From a virus, in the IMG/VR virus record IMGVR_UViG_3300037882_003354, positions 124,001-188,000 of that record: 64,000 nt of DNA. The stretch is one strand, 5' to 3'. Shown here piece after piece: positions 31,901-38,727 of this stretch. The notes under the pieces were generated by a model, which ran no database searches, had not been told where the DNA came from, and saw only the letters and a list, made by a program, of their open reading frames with translations. Made by a program: the position numbers and the translations under genes. Numbering within the stretch: the first letter of the stretch is position 1; each line of letters begins with the position of its first letter.

Positions 31901-32182
31901 ATATCGCATCTCTCTTAAAAAACCATACCACATGCGCCGCACGGGATCATCACGATTTTCAGTGATACCCTGGCTGTAGTAAACTTTTAGACTGCCCAGA
32001 TCCCCCAGGCTGATGCTCACGCGGCCCAGGTTGTTGCCTTCTATGACAAAGTCAAAGTCGAAAAATCTCGCTTGCGCGGGATCAATGGTGACTGCGCCTG
32101 TTTTGTCGCCCATTTCTAAATTACTGAAACGGCTGCGAACTTTATCAAACAGGTCTTGGCTGATTATTTGAATGGCTTCCAT
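28997..32182 (-). CDS. Large virion structural protein with insert modules
   Basis: 1061 residues. Residues 1-120 (MEAIQIISQDLFDKVRSRFS, DFDFVIEGNNLG, MWYGFLREMRYFAKRR) and a later domain from about 435 (VIVRHAHAVDEE, GSRSQRKNIKAIF, ERFKYPFIHTAGAFAMAQHV) match a virion structural protein of aquatic T4-like phages. Between them lie segments bounded by VAEG (145-148), MSEG (229-232), MSEN (309-312), VSEG (351-354), MAEG (415-418) and LQEG (419-422); another MSEG is near 1046. The C-terminal third is acidic with an Ala/Pro linker. The start at 32182 has no ribosome site and lies five bases after TAAATA. Confidence 0.78.
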   Translation of the reverse strand: MEAIQIISQDLFDKVRSRFSNLEMGDKTGAVTIDPAQARFFDFDFVIEGNNLGRVSISLGDLGSLKVYYSQGITENRDDPVRRMWYGFLREMRYFAKRRLLRFDTRDIAKTNLDKNDFKHLAATQGPKEQDTNTMNENKKTRHHVAEGSLNEFAPDGFNGGDDGNDLQLYIDVAKKLNMKKYKPSTAHALIAKKMAELVDVVNDDKVDYARHMARKAQGLPSMLDQQGMSEGSAADGSVNYTLDHPVDKEYVYHIYRDGEKAGTYHSVDQAQRIVANMKKTNRLTKYKITRSPRSKMAGPTGQLPEQGMSENVSIEDMKISADTMTLDDFVEVYGEENEHIWHDENPEQGVSEGMDSLTFWKQQAQKAGGSDKIDWYTIGVEHGRQGINLNPPYGAGARAVSLYGKGLDAGQQDMAEGLQEGRWNNKSSRKTSRAVQGKTEVIVRHAHAVDEEYAGSRSQRKNIKAIFIQNKEGERFKYPFIHTAGAFAMAQHVDHGGTPHDPAGKAIIGMSEQIAQLAEFQRKVQHASLHDDATGITERAIGRLHELKSQMAALGRRSHYESWMAGFNEEDMMDDGLTMDEVTMEQYKQTFTQSSFQEELAGYFPLLHRIMSEVNQVDLADYVQEERSETKDETGRVVSWKDEGEWKASSKKDGRGRVTNLSDKARRETEKMSKEKSPAESIDAFEDWADATEQGKLTDDQIALMKQALEELPQDQSGPELKLGPDGQTAWQFFNELGIEDSDLEDKFKDMANVDAETNALEVFKLWATDNYPELTVALGMSGTQAPAQEPAPAEPAPAEPVAPATPAAENMDGSGIPKMMSKEGMIKEVAKIVKSFYNRDNPDVGPFRGEEGIVIDVKKKISEMFGEQAGEQAEQMAGMFMEKLTQEYQERHGKPVGGDGLTIDGLKEILNRIKGKVEGIGDQGHGGEDFNTNIMSSEEHNPDHSHQYDTTMRHADNPTVQQRMAAHDIKPGVAGYRDRIDMLHDLERTGKLKSESPNKSDIPAAQRKAQGGDWKVTGKDLEKERTKSPTSPEGLAALKAKLGMSEGLTDILKLAGLKK

Positions 32183-32187
32183 AGTAT

Positions 32188-32193
32188 TATTTA
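32188..32193 (-). promoter_or_regulatory. T4-type late promoter, 5 nt from ATG
   Basis: TAAATA read from 32193 to 32188, five bases, ATG at 32182. The TAA stop of the terminase gene lies directly before it. Confidence 0.75.
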
Positions 32194-33783
32194 TTAATAA
32201 CTGCTGATATAGATGGGCATGGGCAGGTCGTGTTCTTCCATGCCCTCCTGGTCTCGCATCTTTTCATAGATACTTGGGTCCCAATCCTGCAGGATCATGA
32301 TCATGCGTACAGCCAACAGCAGGCTGGACACCAGGTCATCGTGTTGTCCGGGTTTGGCCTTGAAACTCAAGGCTGCAGACACATATGTTTTGAGTTCACT
32401 GATCAGGCTCTTGCTGTGCAATTTAAGTTTTTTATTCTCAATCAGTTGTTTTAACTTGGCACAGGCATTGATCTTGGCCACATGTGTGGTATTAAATCCC
32501 TTGCGGAACCTGCGCACATGACCCTTTTTAACCGGCTCGCTTAAAAACATGCCAGGGAATGTTTCTTCTCCCAGCTCACTAATGGCCACCAGGGCCGCTT
32601 CACCTATGCTGTTGTTTTCCACACTGTAGTATATGCTGGGCACCAGGCCCTGCTTGGCACATTCATCCTCGATAAATTTCAGCAGATCTCTAAGCACACG
32701 TGCCTGCCCCTGCACCGGCGTGGTATTGTGGTTCCATTCACACACCTGTTCCAGACTGGGCACTTCTATGACTTCAATGGCTGCATAATCTCCACCAGTG
32801 CCCAGACTGGGATCCAGAGATACGATGTAGGTCATGGCAGGGTTCACTCGTTTGTACCATCGGGCCTGCCCCATTTTCATCAAGGGTTCTTTGCCTTCCA
32901 AATTGGACAGGGTGATGCTGTTAACCAAGGTTTCATCGAACACCAGGAATATGCACTCGTGTTCTCTTTGAAATCTTTCAGCCCCCACACGACTGCGTTC
33001 GGCCTCAGCCCAGATTTCGTCACGATCTGGATGTTCACTCCAGATGGCAATACAGGGGTAGAAACCATTCCTGCCCAGTTCGGTCCGATTGCCGTATTCG
33101 TCGAATCTCTTGTTGGCCTCGTTCCAGATCTGTGCAAACTGATCCTCGTCGCTGTTGGGGGTGGATGTGATGATGGCTTTACCGCCAGTGGCCAGGGTAG
33201 GGCTGATACTGGTCCAAAACTCAGTGGCAATGCCAGGTTCCACATAGGCAAACTCATCCAGATAGATCAAGCTCAAGCTCATGCCTCGTCCAGTGGTTTC
33301 AGTGGTAGTCTGTGCCACAATGCGGCTGCCATTTTCAAATTCAATACTCTGCTTGTTGTAACTGGTGACACCCGCACGTATCCAATCAGGGCATGTCTCG
33401 TATGCATAACGCAGACGTTGCATGATTTCCTGCGCACCTGTATATTTGTGCGCAGCAATCAGTATGGTGCTGTCGGGCACAAACATGGCATACCATAACA
33501 GGTAGCCCACCGCAGTGGTGGTTTTCCCCAGCTGACGCCCCAGCATGTTCACACTGAATCTGTGTTTGTGATAACTGTCCAGCAGCCGTTGTTGGTAGGG
33601 AAAGGGGGCGTATTGTATTTTGCCCTTGGTGGGGTGTTGTATAAAAAAGTAATTGGCTAAAAAATATTCAGGGCCAGTGTCAGCATGCTGGCATTTCATT
33701 AGATCCGCAATGTCCTGCTCAGAAAATTTCTGTGTGACATTGGCCTTTTTAACCAAGTTGCCGTCTAAGTTTTTTGATCCCAT
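32194..33783 (-). CDS. terL: Terminase large subunit, T4 gp17-like
   Basis: 529 residues. Walker A LGRQLGKTT (81-89), Walker B LSLIYLDEFAYVE (near 175), and a C-terminal RNase H-like nuclease beginning YIVSLDPSLGTGGDYAAIEV, with later acidic residues. It packages DNA into the prohead with gp16. The start at 33783 has no ribosome site, five bases after TAAATA. Confidence 0.95.
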   Translation of the reverse strand: MGSKNLDGNLVKKANVTQKFSEQDIADLMKCQHADTGPEYFLANYFFIQHPTKGKIQYAPFPYQQRLLDSYHKHRFSVNMLGRQLGKTTTAVGYLLWYAMFVPDSTILIAAHKYTGAQEIMQRLRYAYETCPDWIRAGVTSYNKQSIEFENGSRIVAQTTTETTGRGMSLSLIYLDEFAYVEPGIATEFWTSISPTLATGGKAIITSTPNSDEDQFAQIWNEANKRFDEYGNRTELGRNGFYPCIAIWSEHPDRDEIWAEAERSRVGAERFQREHECIFLVFDETLVNSITLSNLEGKEPLMKMGQARWYKRVNPAMTYIVSLDPSLGTGGDYAAIEVIEVPSLEQVCEWNHNTTPVQGQARVLRDLLKFIEDECAKQGLVPSIYYSVENNSIGEAALVAISELGEETFPGMFLSEPVKKGHVRRFRKGFNTTHVAKINACAKLKQLIENKKLKLHSKSLISELKTYVSAALSFKAKPGQHDDLVSSLLLAVRMIMILQDWDPSIYEKMRDQEGMEEHDLPMPIYISSY

Positions 33784-33788
33784 GTGAG

Positions 33789-33794
33789 TATTTA
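33789..33794 (-). promoter_or_regulatory. T4-type late promoter, 5 nt from ATG
   Basis: TAAATA read from 33794 to 33789, CTCAC, ATG at 33783. Confidence 0.78.
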
Positions 33795-33796
33795 CT

Positions 33797-33820
33797 GAAA
33801 AGAATAGCCTCCGAAGAGGC
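33797..33820 (-). terminator. UUCG-loop terminator
   Basis: On the minus strand GCCTC-TTCG-GAGGC (33820-33807) followed by TATTCTTTT. A stable UUCG tetraloop is typical of T4-group terminators. It ends the 34837 transcript just before the terminase promoter. Confidence 0.85.
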
Positions 33821-33844
33821 CATCTGGTTCAGGTGTCTAATGTA

Positions 33845-34837
33845 TTAAGCAGAATGTACTGTAGCTTTCTTGCCCTTGGCTTGCAGGCTTCTGGCAATAT
33901 TTTCTGCTTGACGGCGGTCGTCGAATGTTTTCCAAGTACGACCGTCAATTGCCACTGCAAACTTGGCGGGTTCAACTTCGTGACCAAGTTCGTGTTGCAA
34001 TTCTTGTTTCTTAAAAGACCGATGTGAAAGGTCGCCCATGTCGCCTTCAGCGACAAAACGCTTGTACTCGTCCATGAGTGACTCTTCCATGGTGGCAAAA
34101 GCCTTGGGACGGTCACCATCCATACGATCGCCAACACCAGGGTGGCCAGCTGGATCTTGGTTCATACGTCCAGGATCAATCATGGCATCTGCATCCATGT
34201 CTGGTATGTCATCAACGCCAGTGGGCGTATTATCATACTGCCCTTCCTTGGCTTCTTCGTCGTCTTCATCACCAGCGTCATCACCGTTGATCCGGTCAAT
34301 CACAGCTCGCATCTCGTCACCAGCACTGGCGGCAGGACCCATGACTGTCATGGGCTCGGCAGTTAATGTCACAGGTGCTGGTTCTACACCCAGATCATGT
34401 GGCTCAACCTTGTGTACACCAGCCAGGGACATAATGTCCTTGAGCATGTTGCTCAACTCTTCACCACTGCCGGCAGTGATGTTAACACTAGCGGGAGTAT
34501 GAGGGTGTGCCATGTCGGGCATGGGAGACATGCCGCATGCTGACGACCCTTCTGCAACACCTTGGTCTTCAAGCATGTTTGCGTCTTCCAGTTCAGACAT
34601 CACCAGGGTCGACAGGTATTTTAAATCAGTGGGGTTCTTGCCCACCATTTTTAAATATTTCGATACATGATCATCGATATTACCACGATTTATGTTTGGC
34701 ATTCCCATCAATTTTTGTGCTATTTTTTTTGCAGCATCCTCATCCCGCATGCCAATATTGGACGAAACATCTTCTGCCATGTTGGTATTTTTGGCATCCA
34801 ACTCGGCCAGGCGCTTGATAACGTCAATCATGTTCAT
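33845..34837 (-). CDS. Acidic late protein with VAEG motif
   Basis: 330 residues, acidic with low-complexity stretches. A helical front (1-90), then DQGVAEGSSACGM (VAEG at 94-97), a SVNITAGSGEELSNMLKDIM segment common in such aquatic phage proteins, a disordered acidic middle, a second FVAEG near residue 258, and a small basic domain at the end (AFAVAIDGRTWKTFDDRRQA-type). A prohead core or internal protein is possible. The start follows AAGGAAATAATT. Confidence 0.6.
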   Translation of the reverse strand: MNMIDVIKRLAELDAKNTNMAEDVSSNIGMRDEDAAKKIAQKLMGMPNINRGNIDDHVSKYLKMVGKNPTDLKYLSTLVMSELEDANMLEDQGVAEGSSACGMSPMPDMAHPHTPASVNITAGSGEELSNMLKDIMSLAGVHKVEPHDLGVEPAPVTLTAEPMTVMGPAASAGDEMRAVIDRINGDDAGDEDDEEAKEGQYDNTPTGVDDIPDMDADAMIDPGRMNQDPAGHPGVGDRMDGDRPKAFATMEESLMDEYKRFVAEGDMGDLSHRSFKKQELQHELGHEVEPAKFAVAIDGRTWKTFDDRRQAENIARSLQAKGKKATVHSA

Positions 34838-34839
34838 AA

Positions 34840-35430
34840 TTATTTCCTTGTTTGGGCTGATGCCAACACAGTTCCTGCGTCTGCAGGGGTATCAGTATTA
34901 TACTTGGCTGGGCCGTCTGTGGGGATTTCTTCCCCACGAGCCTTGCGTTGCAACTTTAGCAGAGCGTTGAGTTCTTTGACAAACTCACCGTTGTATTTGT
35001 CACCATAGTAATCTTCAAACTTGGGACTGCCTGCTTCTTTATAATCAGGATCATCAAGCAGTGCACCGGTGCGTGGCTCCACCAGAGTTTGATATTCTTC
35101 ACTGGGCTCGCCAGGACGACGAACTACTAAATTTTGTTTGCTCACTTCTAGGCCAGCGGCCAAATATTCTGTAAGTTCCTGCTGAGTGGTGGGATACTGC
35201 AAGCTGACTTCGTAGATGCTGACTTCGCAATTCTTGACCTGCGGGAAGTCCAAGGGCAGTGCCTGAATGGGAGTCTTGCTCACCTTCTTGAACACATTGA
35301 CTTCAAATCGTTCCAGCATGGATTTCAATTTTTCTTCTTGTTCAGAGGTAAAGTCGCCTGCTACCTTGACTCGAAAGTCATATGTTTTACCAGAGGTAGA
35401 TTCTGAGAGATAGTCGAGGAATGTTTTCAT
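34840..35430 (-). CDS. Conserved late protein, function unknown
   Basis: 196 residues starting MKTFLDYLSES. Two segments, TYDFRVKVAGDFTSEQEEKL and PLDFPQVKNCEVSIYEVSLQYPTTQ, are alpha-beta and resemble a conserved protein of aquatic phages; the C-terminal third is disordered. Placed between terminase small subunit and the acidic late protein, so likely virion-related. Confidence 0.65.
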   Translation of the reverse strand: MKTFLDYLSESTSGKTYDFRVKVAGDFTSEQEEKLKSMLERFEVNVFKKVSKTPIQALPLDFPQVKNCEVSIYEVSLQYPTTQQELTEYLAAGLEVSKQNLVVRRPGEPSEEYQTLVEPRTGALLDDPDYKEAGSPKFEDYYGDKYNGEFVKELNALLKLQRKARGEEIPTDGPAKYNTDTPADAGTVLASAQTRK

Positions 35431-35437
35431 AGTGCTT

Positions 35438-35920
35438 TTATTTATTCAAATTCTTTAATTTTTCCAGAATACTATTACGGTCAGTGAGAATATAACCCTG
35501 ACCTTCCACAGTTTCTCCGGTTTCTGTGCCATGTTTTTTGTCTATGGCCAGCTTCTTCAGCTGTAGGTCAACCATTTTTAACTTCTTGTCTATCTTGGCA
35601 CTCTTGGCCTGTATGGCAGCGTTCATCATGTTGGCTGCCACTTCAAACATTCTGGCACCATACCGGGCCTCCACATTCATGCCCAGGTCCATGAGATCGT
35701 CGTATGCTTGCTCGGCCTTGGATGCCAGATCGTCAAATTCTTGATCGCTGAGATCGCCCAGACCAGTTACCCTGGGCAATGCTGCAGAAATTTTGTCAAA
35801 TTCTTCCAGTTGATCTTGTAGATTGATTGCAGGTACCACCTCTGTGGCCTTGGCATTGTTTTTAATCAAGGGCTCATTATTGGGCGGTAAATCCAAAAGT
35901 TCTTCTAATTTTCGAGTCAT
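35438..35920 (-). CDS. gp16: Terminase small subunit, T4 gp16-like
   Basis: 160 residues. The core QEFDDLASKAEQAYDDLMDLGMNVEARYGARMFEVAANM and the following long helix (KSAKIDKKLKMVDLQLKKLA) fit gp16 of T4-like phages, which recognises DNA for packaging as a ring. Its stop TAA is part of the AATAAATAA late element of the next gene. Confidence 0.82.
   Translation of the reverse strand: MTRKLEELLDLPPNNEPLIKNNAKATEVVPAINLQDQLEEFDKISAALPRVTGLGDLSDQEFDDLASKAEQAYDDLMDLGMNVEARYGARMFEVAANMMNAAIQAKSAKIDKKLKMVDLQLKKLAIDKKHGTETGETVEGQGYILTDRNSILEKLKNLNK
35439..35444 (-). promoter_or_regulatory. T4-type late promoter overlapping a stop codon
   Basis: TAAATA read from 35444 to 35439, eight bases before ATG at 35430. 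The last codons of gp16, AAT AAA TAA, form the element. Confidence 0.65.
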
Positions 35921-35925
35921 GTGTG

Positions 35926-35931
35926 TACTTA
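35926..35931 (-). promoter_or_regulatory. Variant late promoter TAAGTA
   Basis: TAAGTA read from 35931 to 35926, five bases, ATG at 35920. Its TAA is the stop of the gp4-like gene. Confidence 0.55.
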
Positions 35932-36372
35932 TCGTGTCTTAGCGCCGCCGTGAAAAATATCGCCCTCACTGATAATTCTAAATTTAATTCCCTGCTGCTT
36001 GCACCAGTTGTTGGCCGCCGCCCACTTGGCTTGATTTTTAACAAACTGCGCCTGGTTGTAGGGATTCTTGCCCACTTTTTCTTTCAGAGTCTGGTTGAGT
36101 GGTTTGATTTCTATGAGTTCCACATGCTTGACCTGGTTTCGATCGATGTAGGTGATTAAAAAATCAGGCACATACACAGTCTGCTTGCCAGTCAGCGGAT
36201 CCCTGTAGGGAATACGCACGCACTCACTGGCCCACTGCTGTATGCTGGGGTTATTGTCACAAAACGTCATGAAAGACAATTCCCAACCGCTGCGGAATGT
36301 GGGCTGTCGTGTGCCCATGTATTTGTCTGGATTTTTAACCTTGTATATACCCTGATTAAACTTGAGACTCAT
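35929..36372 (-). CDS. gp4: Head completion protein, T4 gp4-like
   Basis: 147 residues, near the 150 of T4 gp4. The start GIYKVKNPDKYMGTRQPTFRSGWELSFMTFCDNNPSIQQW, then PYRDPLTGKQTVYVPDFL, and the later VELIEIKP (nuclease-like D...ExK) fit the family. In T4 it finishes the filled head. Overlaps the previous gene by an ATGA. Confidence 0.87.
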   Translation of the reverse strand: MSLKFNQGIYKVKNPDKYMGTRQPTFRSGWELSFMTFCDNNPSIQQWASECVRIPYRDPLTGKQTVYVPDFLITYIDRNQVKHVELIEIKPLNQTLKEKVGKNPYNQAQFVKNQAKWAAANNWCKQQGIKFRIISEGDIFHGGAKTR

Positions 36373-36749
36373 GCTATGACGTTTCTGACCACTTCCTGAT
36401 ATGGTGTAAATTCCAGCGCGTATCCTAGAAAACTTGTCTTAAACCTATTGAAGTTGACAATCTCTGAAACCAGCGCACTGATTTCCACACTGTCTAGTCC
36501 TTTGAGTGTGTCCAGGATGGTCATGGGATTGTAACCGTCAATTTTTGCCTGCTTCATGATGATCACCGTGATGGATTCTGAAGATGATTCATCAAAACCC
36601 CTGCTGGTAAAAAAGCCCTTGATGGCATCGAAGTTAACTGCACTCAGCTCAAATGGGGTGTCAAAGTAAGCATCAAAGGCACGGAGTGTGACGCGGCTGC
36701 TGTTGGGCACGCTGCTGTTGGGTATGTTGTTGAATTGATTGGTTGCCAT
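36369..36749 (-). CDS. Conserved small virion-type protein
   Basis: 126 residues from the ATG at 36749, preceded by GGAGGATAAATCC. RVTLRAFDAYFDTPFELSAVNFDAIKGFFTSRGFD and the helical middle (IIMKQAKIDGYNPMTILDTLKGLDS) match a conserved protein of T4-like aquatic phages located in tail gene clusters. Position in the virion unknown. Confidence 0.68.
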   Translation of the reverse strand: MATNQFNNIPNSSVPNSSRVTLRAFDAYFDTPFELSAVNFDAIKGFFTSRGFDESSSESITVIIMKQAKIDGYNPMTILDTLKGLDSVEISALVSEIVNFNRFKTSFLGYALEFTPYQEVVRNVIA

Positions 36750-36753
36750 GGAT

Positions 36754-38001
36754 TTATCCTCCAGTAATCTTGGATTCTGTGGCAGGTGTTGTGCCGTTGG
36801 TGCTGCTGTTTTTGTCAGCAAAAATATTGATGCCAACTCTGCCAAGTTGTCCTATGCCAGACTGACTCAATCCTTGTTCAGCCGCTCCACGAGTACCACC
36901 TGGTTGATTGCCGGTGGCCTGTATGTTGCCCAGCACCCCGGATACAATACTGTATCCTTCTGTTTTAAGATTTAAATTTTTTGCATTTTTAACTACATTG
37001 ACGCCCTGTACAACTGCTGCCAGGTAATTGGGATCATCACTGCTCAGGTTGCCAAATACTGAAGCCGCGCCCGCCAAGACTCCGCCGGCCCCAAACAGAG
37101 TGTTGGTTCCGTTTCCACCCACACTCAGTGGGCTGGGGCTGGTGTCGTAGTACACTGCTGTAAACTTTGATGACTCATCACCGCTGGTGATTGCCCCAGA
37201 TTTATACAATACATCTTCGTATGCCACAGTCATTTTATTTTGTAATATTTTAGCGCCATCGTTTTGATCCAAATTATCATGAGCCCAGTCTGTGACCAGG
37301 GGATTTATCAATGTTATTTGAGTGAACTTCTGCTGGTGCAACACGTATATGTCTATGCTTTTAAAAAATGGAATGGATTGCGAATTACTCAGACCGTAGG
37401 CATAATCGGTGGTGCCATACTTGGTGTCTCCAAATGCAGTGGGCACACCTGTGGCACCTGAAGTTGCACCTGGCGATCTACCGCGACCACCGCGCAATGT
37501 GTTCAGTACATTGCTGGCTACGCCTTCTAAAAAGCCCGCGGGCTTGTCGCCACCATTGTTTGCCGGGGCCGTGGTCAGCTGGCCGTAATTACTGTCGGAA
37601 AAATAATATCTGTAGTAGTTGATCCATAAATTGTTGGTTATGTCGCTGTTGTCGTCATGGAAATCCATGCTGACTGGTTGATATGTTAGTTTGGATTGCA
37701 CCACGGTTTTTCTGTTATATTGATTCAGCGTCTCTGTGGTAATGTTAAACTTGGGCAAATCAATTTTTTTAACCAGCAACCCAATGTCCTGAACACCGCC
37801 CTTCTGCAACCACTGTGCATTTCCCACTGCCTCGGTGTTGACATTAAAACTGACAAAATATAGGAATCCGTGCTTGGGCGACCGGGCATAGGTGTTCCTG
37901 ACATACAGGCGATCAGCATGTTGATAGTCTTTGAGGTCGCCGGTGGTTCCAAAAAACCCACTGGAAACACCGCTTAAAAAATTTGTGAAGGCATTACTCA
38001 T
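36754..38001 (-). CDS. Tail-tube/baseplate-type structural protein
   Basis: 415 residues. HGFLYFVSFNVN, KKIDLPKFNITTETLNQYNRKTVVQSKLTYQPVSMDFHDD and LINPLVTDWAHDNLDQND have the tail-tube-fold pattern also seen in gp19 and gp54, and the C-terminal third is Gly/Ser-rich. In related phages this position holds a virion protein of the tube or tube initiator (gp54) type. The exact equivalent cannot be fixed here. Confidence 0.65.
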   Translation of the reverse strand: MSNAFTNFLSGVSSGFFGTTGDLKDYQHADRLYVRNTYARSPKHGFLYFVSFNVNTEAVGNAQWLQKGGVQDIGLLVKKIDLPKFNITTETLNQYNRKTVVQSKLTYQPVSMDFHDDNSDITNNLWINYYRYYFSDSNYGQLTTAPANNGGDKPAGFLEGVASNVLNTLRGGRGRSPGATSGATGVPTAFGDTKYGTTDYAYGLSNSQSIPFFKSIDIYVLHQQKFTQITLINPLVTDWAHDNLDQNDGAKILQNKMTVAYEDVLYKSGAITSGDESSKFTAVYYDTSPSPLSVGGNGTNTLFGAGGVLAGAASVFGNLSSDDPNYLAAVVQGVNVVKNAKNLNLKTEGYSIVSGVLGNIQATGNQPGGTRGAAEQGLSQSGIGQLGRVGINIFADKNSSTNGTTPATESKITGG

Positions 38002-38006
38002 GATAA

Positions 38007-38012
38007 TATTTA
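38007..38012 (-). promoter_or_regulatory. T4-type late promoter, 5 nt from ATG
   Basis: TAAATA read from 38012 to 38007, TTATC, ATG at 38001. Confidence 0.77.
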
Positions 38013-38014
38013 GT

Positions 38015-38044
38015 CAAAGAAAAAGGCCTGGTTGCCCAGGCCTT
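38015..38044 (-). terminator. Strong intrinsic terminator after the tail tube gene
   Basis: Perfect 9-bp stem AAGGCCTGG / CCAGGCCTT (38023-38044, 4-nt loop); the minus strand continues TTTTTCTTT. It separates the tail tube gene from the next late promoter. Confidence 0.9.
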
Positions 38045-38061
38045 GGTGTGGGGCGTGAGCT

Positions 38062-38697
38062 TTAACCGCCCACTGCCAGTGTACGTACAGTACGACCAAC
38101 TGATGCACCCAGTCCGGTTGGGTTGCCTGAACCGTCGACTTGGATGGCATTGTCATAGCAAACAGTCAATGCAATGTCCATGATGTCTGTTGACGAATTG
38201 TAGTCGCCACCTTGATAGGTGGCACCTTGTAACCAGCACCCGTGGAACTCAAATGTTTCCAAGGTGTTGGGTGTGTAGGCACCATTACCACCGTCCAGTA
38301 TTTCCACTCTCATCATGAACTTGTAGTCAATACCTGATGCTGCACCACTTTGTTCAAAGAAGTCGAATTGCTTTTGCAGTTGCTCGCCCACTTTCTTGGT
38401 AACTGCGTTGGTAACGTCGTCACGCAGAGTTAATTTGGCATTGGCAAAAGAGTGTTTTCCAGCTATCTTGACAGTGCTGTTATAAACACCCAGTTTGATT
38501 TCGTCAAAAGAAATCTCAGGGCGTGTGACATTCATCACCTGTTTGGTTAATTCCGTAGTAGGAGTACCTGCCACACCGAATCCATCCATGGTCACGCGAA
38601 AGCGATACTTGAGTTTGGGCATGAGCAGACCCTGAGAGGTTGAACTCTGATTGGTGGCTAATGGTACTGAAAATTTGCTTAGACTTGAGATTGGCAT
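38062..38697 (-). CDS. gp19: Tail tube protein, T4 gp19-like
   Basis: 211 residues. LMPKLKYRFRVTMDGFG and TRPEISFDEIKLGVYNSTVKIAGKHSF, with TFEFHGCWLQGATYQGGDYN near the end, are typical of gp19 in T4-like phages. It stacks as rings inside the sheath. The ATG follows AAGGAGCATTT, a conventional ribosome site, and TATAAAGA (38718-38711) upstream may be a late promoter variant. Confidence 0.9.
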   Translation of the reverse strand: MPISSLSKFSVPLATNQSSTSQGLLMPKLKYRFRVTMDGFGVAGTPTTELTKQVMNVTRPEISFDEIKLGVYNSTVKIAGKHSFANAKLTLRDDVTNAVTKKVGEQLQKQFDFFEQSGAASGIDYKFMMRVEILDGGNGAYTPNTLETFEFHGCWLQGATYQGGDYNSSTDIMDIALTVCYDNAIQVDGSGNPTGLGASVGRTVRTLAVGG

Positions 38698-38727
38698 AAA
38701 TGCTCCTTATTCTTTATATTGTTCTGA

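Noticed and set aside
32728-33498. A 256-codon plus-strand frame within the terminase gene
   Set aside because: Antisense to the Walker and nuclease motifs of gp17, with no promoter or ribosome site.
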